Origin: Thermoanaerobaculaceae bacterium
Lineage (GTDB): Bacteria > Acidobacteriota > Thermoanaerobaculia > Thermoanaerobaculales > Thermoanaerobaculaceae
Assembly: GCA_022865555.1 (NCBI GenBank)
Contig: JALHTD010000519.1
Span: 1-7,037, forward strand
Direction: 5' to 3'
Length of the DNA stretch: 7,037 bases
The translations under genes were made by a program, and so were the position numbers. Positions within the stretch are counted from its first letter, which is position 1, and each line of letters begins with the position of its first letter. Below are positions 1 through 5,093 of the stretch, one piece after another. The notes beneath the pieces were generated by a model. It was not told the DNA's origin. It made no database searches and was given only the letters and a program-made list of their open reading frames with translations.

Positions 1-228
1 CGCAAGGGAACGGTGGGCGAGGGCGTCCTGTACGGGCTGTTCTTCGCCGCCGTGGCCGGACTCCTCGTGGACGTGAACCAGTACGTGCTGTACCCAATCC
101 CCGGTTCTCTCGCCTTCACGTGGTTTGCGGCAGGAGCCGTCGAGTTCTCCCTGTACGGCGCCCTGGTCGCCTGGCTCCACCCGATCGGCAGAACGAGGGC
201 CGCCGTGCAGACAGTGCCGTCACAGTAG
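1..228 (+). CDS. Partial small integral membrane protein (3' end only)
   Basis: The frame is open from the first base of the window, so the true start lies upstream and only the last 75 residues are visible; it ends at TAG 226-228. Two hydrophobic stretches stand out: about residues 9-25 of the fragment (GVLYGLFFAAVAGLLVDV) and about 38-59 (AFTWFAAGAVEFSLYGALVAWL). They are joined by a short Pro/Gly-containing turn (YPIPGS) and followed by a polar tail (HPIGRTRAAVQ). This is the pattern of the last two transmembrane helices of a small membrane protein with a short, probably cytosolic, C-terminus. I do not recognise the family and assign no function. The next gene starts about 100 bp downstream behind its own promoter candidate, so co-transcription is uncertain. 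An internal GTG at 13 could be mistaken for the start, but nothing shows the frame beginning there. Confidence 0.6.
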   Translation, partial: RKGTVGEGVLYGLFFAAVAGLLVDVNQYVLYPIPGSLAFTWFAAGAVEFSLYGALVAWLHPIGRTRAAVQTVPSQ

Positions 229-270
229 GAGGGCCCTGCGGTGCTTTCGCCCGGCAGGAACGCCGAGCTG

Positions 271-298
271 TTGCGTCGGGTGAGATCCGACATACCAT
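271..298 (+). promoter_or_regulatory. Candidate sigma-70 promoter for the SDR gene
   Basis: TTGCGT (271-276), 16 nt, then TACCAT (293-298). The -35 matches consensus at its first three bases (TTG), and the -10 matches TATAAT at four positions including the key first, second and last. Transcription would begin near 305, about 20 nt before the SDR start at 326, leaving room for the GGGGGTGG ribosome-binding stretch. It is plausible by pattern only. Confidence 0.4.
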
Positions 299-325
299 TC
301 GTGACGCCGAGGGGGTGGATCGCCG

Positions 326-1027
326 ATGCCATCCGTGTTGATCACCGGTGCTAGCAAGGGGTTCGGCCGGGAGCTCTTCAAGGTGTTCCTCGAGCGGGGC
401 TGGACGGTGTTCCCCGTCGTGCGGGACCCGTTCATCGCAGATGACCTGAAGGCGGTCGCCTGGACGGCGGGCTACCCGATCGTTGCGGATGTCACCTCCC
501 CGGATGCGGGAAACCGGATCGCCAAGGTGCTCCAGGCTCGCACGAGGTCCCTGGACCTCCTCGTCAACAACGCCGGCAGCATCAAGAAGCTGCGACGCCT
601 GCCGAACGTGACACCCGAGGACCTCGAGGAGCTGTTCCGGGTCCACTGCGTAGGGGCTTTCCGGTGCACCCTGGCGGCCCTTCCGTTCCTGAGGAGGGCC
701 GAGAGGCCGATCGTGGCCAACATCACGTCGCGCAAGGGCTCGATCGGGCTCACAGTGGCCGGCGAGGGCGGCGACGTCTACTCCTACAAGATCGCCAAGT
801 GCGCCCAGAACATGCTCACGGCCTGCCTCGACCAGGAACTCAGGGCGGAGGGGATCCGCGTCTTCGCGGTGCACCCCGGCCGGCTGATGACTGACGTGGC
901 GCCCGCCGATGCCGACACGTTGCCGCGGGACGCGGCCATTAGATTTGCTGACTGGGTGGACTCGGTTGACCGTGAGGCACCGTGCGGTATCCACGACCCG
1001 GTGGCCGGCGGCCTCATCGAATGGTGA
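326..1027 (+). CDS. Short-chain dehydrogenase/reductase (SDR family), C-factor/sniffer-like
   Basis: A 233-residue NAD(P)-dependent Rossmann-fold oxidoreductase, probably cytosolic; its substrate cannot be told from the sequence. The glycine-rich nucleotide motif TGASKGFG is at residues 7-14, an acidic adenine-contact position (ADVT) at 54-57, the structural NNAG motif at 81-84, the catalytic YxxxK as Y154-K158, and the HPG motif after beta-6 at 183-185. The stretch TSRKGSIG (134-141) resembles the serine segment of CsgA/C-factor and sniffer-type SDRs; S135 or S139 would be the catalytic serine. At the usual Asn of the catalytic tetrad (consensus NVxG) this protein has His107 (VHCVG). R34 after beta-2 may favour NADP(H). 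The length is close to minimal for the family. The ATG at 326 is chosen because it places the Rossmann motif at the N-terminus and follows a G-rich ribosome-binding stretch. The RidA-like gene follows after 102 bp on the same strand. Confidence 0.9.
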   Translation: MPSVLITGASKGFGRELFKVFLERGWTVFPVVRDPFIADDLKAVAWTAGYPIVADVTSPDAGNRIAKVLQARTRSLDLLVNNAGSIKKLRRLPNVTPEDLEELFRVHCVGAFRCTLAALPFLRRAERPIVANITSRKGSIGLTVAGEGGDVYSYKIAKCAQNMLTACLDQELRAEGIRVFAVHPGRLMTDVAPADADTLPRDAAIRFADWVDSVDREAPCGIHDPVAGGLIEW

Positions 1028-1129
1028 CTGGGCGCCAGACGCCGGCCGCCCGGCAAGGAGAACCGGCAGACCGCAGTGGCGTCCGCGGCGGAAGTGCGCA
1101 GTCCAGAATGGGGAGGGAGGTGAACCCGG

Positions 1130-1534
1130 ATGAGCAAGCCAAAACGTCAGAGCGTGTCGTCGGCCAGCCCGTACGAGCCGGTGATCGGTATCTCGCGGGC
1201 GGTCAGGATAGGTCAGGCCATTGCGGTCTCGGGCACGGCACCGATCGGCCCCGACGGCAAGACGGTTGGAGCCGGGAACCCTTCCACCCAGGCCCGGCGC
1301 TGCTTCGAGATCACAAAGCAGGCCCTTGAGAAGCTCGGCGCAAGCCTGGACGACGTCATCCGGACCAGGGTCTTCCTGACCCGAATCGAGGACTGGAAGG
1401 CTGTTGCGGAGGTGCACGGCGAGTACTTCCGCGGCATCAGGCCGGCGAGCACGTTCGTCCAGGTCTCGCGCTTCGTTGACCCGGACTGGCTCGTCGAGGT
1501 CGAGGTGGACGCGGTCGCCCCCCCCAAGGCCTGA
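1130..1534 (+). CDS. RidA/YjgF/YER057c/UK114 superfamily protein, non-canonical (no catalytic Arg)
   Basis: A 134-residue protein with the full chorismate-mutase-like RidA fold, which normally forms trimers. Recognisable segments are the early substrate-loop Pro/Tyr/Gly region (residues 14-20), VSGTAPIGPDG (33-43), the long helix with QARRCFEITKQALEKLG (54-70), DDVIRTRVFLT (74-84) and RPASTFVQVSRF (104-115), then LVEVEVDAVA (121-130). RidA detoxifies 2-aminoacrylate and related enamines/imines using an Arg in the PARSxVxV motif (Arg105 in E. coli). Here the motif reads PAST, with Ser107 at that position. This places the protein with Rid subgroups that lack the arginine and have no proven deaminase activity, so I give no ridA symbol. 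The start is well supported: AGGGAGGTGA (1114-1123) sits 6 nt before ATG. A run of eight C lies just before the stop. It may be co-transcribed with the upstream SDR gene. Confidence 0.92.
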   Translation: MSKPKRQSVSSASPYEPVIGISRAVRIGQAIAVSGTAPIGPDGKTVGAGNPSTQARRCFEITKQALEKLGASLDDVIRTRVFLTRIEDWKAVAEVHGEYFRGIRPASTFVQVSRFVDPDWLVEVEVDAVAPPKA

Positions 1535-1574
1535 GGGGGCGGCAAGGACGAACTGCCCTCGGCTTTCGAGACCC

Positions 1575-1603
1575 TTGACAGGGGTATGGCCGGAGCCTAG
1601 GTT
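1575..1603 (+). promoter_or_regulatory. Sigma-70-type promoter upstream of the SnoaL-like lipoprotein gene
   Basis: A perfect -35 TTGACA (1575-1580), an optimal 17-nt spacer, and a -10-like TAGGTT (1598-1603) that keeps the three most conserved bases (T, A and final T). The predicted start is near 1610, giving a leader of about 115 nt before ATG 1725. It lies 40 bp after the RidA-like stop, implying that the downstream gene is a separate transcription unit. Confidence 0.6.
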
Positions 1604-1661
1604 TTCGGCAGATAGAACAAACCCAATTGCGACGCGCGTGGCGGCGCAGCAGCACGGAGCA

Positions 1662-1682
1662 GCGCGCGCACGGTCCGCGCGC
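1662..1682 (+). other. GC-rich hairpin in the leader of the SnoaL-like gene
   Basis: GCGCGCG (1662-1668) and CGCGCGC (1676-1682) form a perfect 7-bp stem with a 7-nt loop. It lies between the predicted transcription start (about 1610) and the Shine-Dalgarno at about 1711-1718. There is no U-tract, so it is not an obvious terminator. It could stabilise the 5' end or simply reflect GC-rich composition. Confidence 0.35.
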
Positions 1683-1724
1683 GGAGGGCCGAGGGGGGCC
1701 CGCGACGAGAAGGGAGGTCGGACC

Positions 1725-2243
1725 ATGCATCGAGCATTCCGGTTGCTGGCAGTGAGCGCCGTGCTCCTTGGTGTCACGGTGGCGTGCGGCCCGAGTGCGG
1801 CCGCACGACTGGAGGCCAACAAGGCGGTCGCTCGGCGGTACTCGGAGGAGGTCGGGAACAAGGGCAACCTGGCGGTCATCGACGAGGTGCTCGCGGAGAA
1901 CTACGTCCGGCATTGCCAGGCCACCGGCGCGGACGTTCACGGGCGCGAGGCGATGAAGGCGCTCTACAGGGAGTGGCGGGCGACGTTCCCCGACTACCAC
2001 GAGACGATCGAGTTCTCCCTGGGTGAAGGGGACTACCTCGCCGCCTACATCACGGTGCGCGGCACCCAGAGCGGTCCGATGGGGCCGTTCCCGCCGAGCG
2101 GGAAGGTGATGGACTGCAAGGCCGTGGGGATCCAGCGGCTGGAGAACGGCAAGATCGTCGAGAGCTGGGTGACGTGGGACAACATGGCCGCCCTTGCCCA
2201 GCTCGGCCACCTGCCCGCGCCGCCGGGCGGGACCAAGCCCTGA
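1725..2243 (+). CDS. SnoaL-like / ester cyclase-fold protein, predicted lipoprotein
   Basis: A 172-residue protein. Residues 1-20 form a signal peptide (basic HRAFR, then a hydrophobic core LLAVSAVLLGVTVA) ending in Cys21-Gly, a lipobox of the TVAC type that is relaxed but acceptable, so the mature protein is probably lipid-anchored on the outer face of the inner membrane. Residues from about 30 to 160 match the SnoaL-like alpha+beta barrel (NTF2-like cone): an N-terminal helix with AVARRYSEEV, a DEVLAENYVRH segment, FPDYHETIEF (89-97), GDYLAAYITVRGTQSG (102-117), PPSGKVMD, RLENGKIVESWVTWD (138-152) and a closing helix ending QLG. Family members include polyketide cyclases, but most exported relatives have no known reaction. 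The ATG at 1725 is chosen over longer in-frame options because AGGGAGG (1711-1717) precedes it at good spacing and it exposes the signal peptide. It has its own upstream promoter and is followed by a convergent gene. Confidence 0.9.
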   Translation: MHRAFRLLAVSAVLLGVTVACGPSAAARLEANKAVARRYSEEVGNKGNLAVIDEVLAENYVRHCQATGADVHGREAMKALYREWRATFPDYHETIEFSLGEGDYLAAYITVRGTQSGPMGPFPPSGKVMDCKAVGIQRLENGKIVESWVTWDNMAALAQLGHLPAPPGGTKP

Positions 2244-2266
2244 GTCGGTTGGTCCTCGAGCAGCGG

Positions 2267-2284
2267 GACGGCCGCTGGGCCGTC
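2267..2284. terminator. Candidate bidirectional terminator hairpin between convergent genes
   Basis: GACGGCC (2267-2273) and GGCCGTC (2278-2284) form a perfect 7-bp stem closed by a GCTG tetraloop. It sits in the 67-bp gap between the stops of the SnoaL-like gene (plus) and the GT-C membrane protein gene (minus). Only a short CTTT follows on the plus strand, so it is not a strong intrinsic terminator. Its location between two 3' ends is the main support. Confidence 0.45.
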
Positions 2285-2310
2285 GGACTTTGGGCCTTGC
2301 TTCGGCGAGG

Positions 2311-3864
2311 TCAGTCGGCCAGCGTGATCTCGGTGAGGACGAACGGCTCCCGGATTACCACACCGTCGGGAGAGAGCACGCGACGCTGCCCCGGTCGGGC
2401 CGCCACCACGAATCGCACCCAGATCTCGGGCGGTACGTCGAGCTGCCCAATCCACGCCATTGTCCGCGGGTCCAGGACGTCGGGGGTGACCCAGACGGAG
2501 CGGGCTGCCTTGCCGGCGCGCAGCCAGTAGGCGAGACCGTCCAGCGGCGGGCGTCCCTGGGCGCGGGCGCTCTCCACGTCCAGCGTCAGGGTGACGAAAC
2601 GCCGCCCTGAGAGGTATGGGAGCGACAGGCGCAACCTGGGGTCGACGCCCACCGAGAGGATCACCGCGTCGTCGGGGACGCTCGCCGAGACGAAGGAGGC
2701 GATCACGCACTCCCTGCTGTTCTCGGGGCGGGACTGCGGCACGGCCGAGGCGAGCCCGTTCACGACCAGCATGAGCACCAGCGCGGCAGAAAGGGCGAGC
2801 TCTCCGCTGCGCCGGGGGAGCTTCGCGGCACCGAAGGCGAGCAGCGTCGCGAAGAGCGGCGTGGCCGCGACCGCGTGCTCGACGTTGCCGACGTCCCAGA
2901 CCAGCCAGAGCGGGACGTAGCCCGCCAGCGCCAGGCCCGCAGTCACGGCGAGCGGGTGGCGATCACGAACCGCGGCCAGCACGCCGGCTACCAGGGTGAC
3001 CAGCAGCAGCGCGGCCGCAGCCGCCCCGGCGACGTCCAGCCACCGCGAGGTCGTGGCGTAGAAGATGGGTATGCTGCGATACCAGTCCCACAGCGCGAGT
3101 CCGTGCAGGGCGCGCAGCGCCGCTGCCGGGCTCGGGGGCCTCAAGTAGTCGCCGCCGTGCCCCGGCACCACGACCTGCAACCACTGGCGCGGTGTGTGCG
3201 CGTCGTAGCAGAGGACGAACATCGCAATGAGAACGGCGGCGGCCAGCCCCACACCCACGGCCAGTGCCCGCACGAGCGCGGCTGGGCGTCTGCGCAGGCG
3301 GATCGCAGTGGGGAGCACGAGCAGGCCCGCTGCGAGGTGGCCCAGCATCGTGGCAGCCAGTGCGAGGCCTGAGGGAATGGGGTGCGGGCGCTCCTGCCCG
3401 ACGACTGCGAGCCAGAGCAGCACGGTCGCGGCCGCCAGCGCGTAGACCTCCATGCAGGTGCCGTACCGCCAGAGGCCCCCGCTCGCGCCTGCGATCGCCG
3501 CGGCGAGCAGCGCCGGACCCTCGCTCATGCCCGCGCGGCGCAACACGAGCACCAGGCCTCCCGCGACGGACGCCGCAAACAGGGCGGCGACCACTGCCCC
3601 GACGTCCGCGGTGAAAGGGTGGAGACCGGCGAGGCGCAGCACCCAGCACAGCGCGGCCACGAGCGGGTTGAAGATCGGGTGGTGAGGGTGGAAGACCTCG
3701 CGCGATGGAACGCCGCCTGAGAGAAAGTTGTCCACCGCCATCGCGAAGACGGTGTCGTCGCCGCCGAGGTCGCGCGTCCGCGTCAGCAGGTACGCGATGA
3801 AGAAGACCGCGCCGATGACCAGCGCCTGCTGGGCCGGGGTCGCCCGCTTCGCGTTCGCACTCAT
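2311..3864 (-). CDS. GT-C fold / DUF2723-like polytopic membrane glycosyltransferase (predicted)
   Basis: A 517-residue protein with roughly ten hydrophobic segments (first at about 13-27; others around 64-79, 86-108, 117-130, 139-155, 166-187, 198-219, 278-299, 306-323, 333-345 and 355-376) and a soluble C-terminal region of about 140 residues. After the first helix comes GGDDTVFAMAVDNF (34-47); an acidic pair here (D36-D37), in the first extracytoplasmic loop, is the hallmark catalytic position of GT-C enzymes that use lipid-linked sugars. The segment LWRYGTCMEVYALAA (131-145) resembles the conserved EVYTL region of DUF2723 proteins. It probably transfers a sugar from a polyprenyl-phosphate donor to a protein or lipid outside the membrane; the acceptor is unknown. 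The start is set at ATG 3864: the frame stays open upstream, but that part would translate the tRNA-Ser gene. AAGAGG directly abuts the ATG, too close to act as a Shine-Dalgarno. It lies 80 bp downstream of the tRNA on the same strand. Confidence 0.8.
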   Translation of the reverse strand: MSANAKRATPAQQALVIGAVFFIAYLLTRTRDLGGDDTVFAMAVDNFLSGGVPSREVFHPHHPIFNPLVAALCWVLRLAGLHPFTADVGAVVAALFAASVAGGLVLVLRRAGMSEGPALLAAAIAGASGGLWRYGTCMEVYALAAATVLLWLAVVGQERPHPIPSGLALAATMLGHLAAGLLVLPTAIRLRRRPAALVRALAVGVGLAAAVLIAMFVLCYDAHTPRQWLQVVVPGHGGDYLRPPSPAAALRALHGLALWDWYRSIPIFYATTSRWLDVAGAAAAALLLVTLVAGVLAAVRDRHPLAVTAGLALAGYVPLWLVWDVGNVEHAVAATPLFATLLAFGAAKLPRRSGELALSAALVLMLVVNGLASAVPQSRPENSRECVIASFVSASVPDDAVILSVGVDPRLRLSLPYLSGRRFVTLTLDVESARAQGRPPLDGLAYWLRAGKAARSVWVTPDVLDPRTMAWIGQLDVPPEIWVRFVVAARPGQRRVLSPDGVVIREPFVLTEITLAD

Positions 3865-3873
3865 CCTCTTGCA

Positions 3874-3879
3874 AAGGTA
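3874..3879 (-). promoter_or_regulatory. -10-like hexamer next to the GT-C gene start (leaderless candidate)
   Basis: On the minus strand TACCTT ends 9 nt before ATG 3864. It keeps T, A and the final T of the -10 consensus. No -35 element is visible at 17 nt (the hexamer there reads CGGAGG). A start about 7 nt downstream of the hexamer would leave at most a few bases ahead of the ATG. Read-through from the tRNA-Ser promoter is the alternative source of this mRNA. Confidence 0.3.
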
Positions 3880-3944
3880 CCACGGGGCAGGGCGCACCTC
3901 CGGGCGGGCGGATTCCGTTGCGGGAGCGACTGACGGAGAGACCA

Positions 3945-4032
3945 TGGCGGAGGGGAGGAGATTCGAACTCCTGACGGCTTGCGCCGTGCCAGTTTTCAAG
4001 ACTGGTGCCTTAGACCGCTCGGCCACCCCTCC
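3945..4032 (-). tRNA. tRNA-Ser, anticodon UGA
   Basis: A complete type II tRNA of 88 nt including an encoded CCA. The acceptor stem is GGAGGGG (4032-4026) paired with CCCCTCC (3955-3949), then discriminator G at 3948 and CCA at 3947-3945. The anticodon stem CCAGT/ACTGG encloses the loop CTTGAAA (4000-3994), giving anticodon TGA at 3998-3996. The long variable arm CACGGC-GCAA-GCCGTC is diagnostic for serine (with Leu and Tyr the only other bacterial long-arm types), and discriminator G fits seryl-tRNA synthetase recognition. The T arm is AGGAG-TTCGAAT-CTCCT. It decodes UCA and, by wobble, UCG. It is expressed from its own promoter just upstream, and no clear terminator separates it from the membrane protein gene 80 bp downstream. 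Confidence 0.98.
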
Positions 4033-4043
4033 GCGGCAATCCC

Positions 4044-4072
4044 AGGATACGGTCCAGCACGACCAAGCTCAA
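4044..4072 (-). promoter_or_regulatory. Sigma-70 promoter of tRNA-Ser
   Basis: On the minus strand: TTGAGC (4072-4067), a 17-nt spacer, and TATCCT (4049-4044). Transcription would start near 4037, only about 5 nt before the mature tRNA 5' end at 4032, a typical bacterial tRNA arrangement. It is the best-formed promoter in the window next to the one at 1575, and it shows that TATCCT is a usable -10 in this organism. It is back to back with the permease promoter candidate. Confidence 0.75.
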
Positions 4073-4110
4073 GGGTCGGATCGGCTGCTGCGAAACCGCG
4101 CGCGCTGCTT

Positions 4111-4116
4111 TACACT
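4111..4116 (+). promoter_or_regulatory. -10-like hexamer for the AEC permease gene (leaderless candidate)
   Basis: TACACT ends 8 nt before the GTG at 4125. It keeps T, A and the final T of the -10 consensus plus A at position 4. The hexamer 17 nt upstream is CTGCGA (4088-4093), a weak -35 matching at three positions. A start at about 4123-4125 would put the start codon at or next to the 5' end of the mRNA. No Shine-Dalgarno is visible before this gene, which supports leaderless expression. Confidence 0.45.
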
Positions 4117-4124
4117 GCGCGACC

Positions 4125-5039
4125 GTGGCCATGCTTGCCGGGCTCGTGCCGATCTTCCTGCTGATGGGTCTCGGCGTGGTCGCGCGCCGGTCGGGGGTTC
4201 TCGGCGACGCGGCGGCGGCGGGTCTCAACCGGCTCGTCATGTACTTCGCGCTGCCGGCCCTGTTCATCGCGAAGGTCGGGACTTCGCCGCTGGAGTCCGC
4301 GCTGTCCCCCCGACTCATGCTTGTGGCGGTGGTCGTGCTGTGCGTTGCCCTGATCGTCGCGCTGGTCACCGCCCGTGCCTTGCGGCTTCCGCTGCCCCAG
4401 CGTGGGACGCTCGCGCAGGCTGCCATTCGCGGCAACATCGTGTACTTCACCTTTCCGCTGATCCTCACGCTCTACGGCGACGACGGCCTCAGGTTGGCCG
4501 CGGTGACCTCCGCCGTGGTGATCCCGACGATGACCCTGCTCGCGGTGACGGCGCTGGAGAGGTACCGGCCCCCTGGGGAACGCGACGGGCACATCTTGTT
4601 CCGAGTGCTGGCCAACCCGATCGTTATCGGCGCGCTCCTCAGCCTCCTCCTTGCGGTTTTGCACTGGCGGCCCTGGGGGTGGCTCGCCGGGACGCTCAAC
4701 GCCCTTGCCGACCTGGCGTTCCCCGGCGCTCTGCTGGCGCTTGGCGCCGAGCTGAAGATCGGGCGATGGCGGGGGTTGTGGCGTAGCCTGGCCGCCGCGT
4801 CGGTCATCAAGCTGGTTCTGATGCCATCGTTGGGGTGGTGGCTGCTCGCGATTCTCGGGGCTCCCCCGCGCGAGATCGCGATCGGTGCCCTGGTGCTGGC
4901 GGCGCCGACCGCCGTGGCGAGCCACTCGGTGGCTGCCAGCCTGGGCGGTGACATCGATCTCGCCAGTTCGTGCGTGCTCGTCACCACGGTGCTCTCCGTG
5001 GTGACGTACGTGGGGTGGGTCCTCCTGCTCCCGCAGTGA
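4125..5039 (+). CDS. AEC (auxin efflux carrier) family permease
   Basis: A 304-residue inner-membrane transporter, close to the family's usual 300-320, with about ten hydrophobic helices in two halves of five. Family features visible are the N-terminal PIFLLMGLGVVARRSGVL (9-26), LNRLVMYFALPALF (34-47), the mid-protein RGNIVYFTFPLI (102-113), the second-half opener ANPIVIGALLSLL (163-175), GALLALGAEL (201-210), and the last-helices motif LAAPTAVASHSVA (258-270) followed by TTVLSVVTY (287-295). Bacterial members export or take up small organic anions such as malate, or auxin-like compounds; the substrate here is unknown. The start could be GTG 4125 or ATG 4131. GTG is preferred because a -10-like hexamer ends 8 nt before it, but the two differ by only two residues. 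It is transcribed divergently from tRNA-Ser. The sirtuin gene follows after 54 bp with its own -10 candidate. Confidence 0.93.
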   Translation: MAMLAGLVPIFLLMGLGVVARRSGVLGDAAAAGLNRLVMYFALPALFIAKVGTSPLESALSPRLMLVAVVVLCVALIVALVTARALRLPLPQRGTLAQAAIRGNIVYFTFPLILTLYGDDGLRLAAVTSAVVIPTMTLLAVTALERYRPPGERDGHILFRVLANPIVIGALLSLLLAVLHWRPWGWLAGTLNALADLAFPGALLALGAELKIGRWRGLWRSLAAASVIKLVLMPSLGWWLLAILGAPPREIAIGALVLAAPTAVASHSVAASLGGDIDLASSCVLVTTVLSVVTYVGWVLLLPQ

Positions 5040-5046
5040 GTCCGTC

Positions 5047-5075
5047 GGGGCCGGCGTCATGGGCCCTCCGGCCTC
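5047..5075 (+). terminator. Weak terminator-like hairpin after the AEC permease gene
   Basis: GGGGCCGG (5047-5054) pairs with CCGGCCTC (5068-5075): 8 bp including one G-U, with a 13-nt loop. It lies 8 nt after the permease stop and just before the sirtuin -10 candidate. There is no U-tract, so it might be a Rho-type 3' end, an attenuating structure, or chance in GC-rich DNA. Confidence 0.3.
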
Positions 5076-5081
5076 GGGGAC

Positions 5082-5087
5082 TAGAAT
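5082..5087 (+). promoter_or_regulatory. -10 hexamer for the sirtuin-radC operon (leaderless candidate)
   Basis: TAGAAT matches the -10 consensus at five of six positions and ends 6 nt before ATG 5094 (spacer GGGGCA). Initiation 6-7 nt downstream of the hexamer would fall on the A of the start codon itself. No convincing -35 lies upstream. The GGGG next to the ATG is too close to work as a Shine-Dalgarno. Confidence 0.55.
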
Positions 5088-5093
5088 GGGGCA

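Noticed and set aside
116..1879. A 587-codon open frame on the minus strand
   Set aside because: It lies antisense to three well-supported plus-strand genes (SDR, RidA-like, SnoaL-like), its product is rich in Arg/Pro/Ala/Gly with no domain, and long spurious frames are expected at this GC content.
3865..4026. N-terminal extension of the GT-C protein reading MAERSKAPVLKTG and onward
   Set aside because: This is translation of the tRNA-Ser gene, a well-known annotation artefact; the real start is set at 3864.
3728..4786. A 352-codon plus-strand open frame
   Set aside because: It runs antisense through the GT-C gene start and tRNA-Ser, then out of frame through the AEC gene, so it cannot be a coherent gene.
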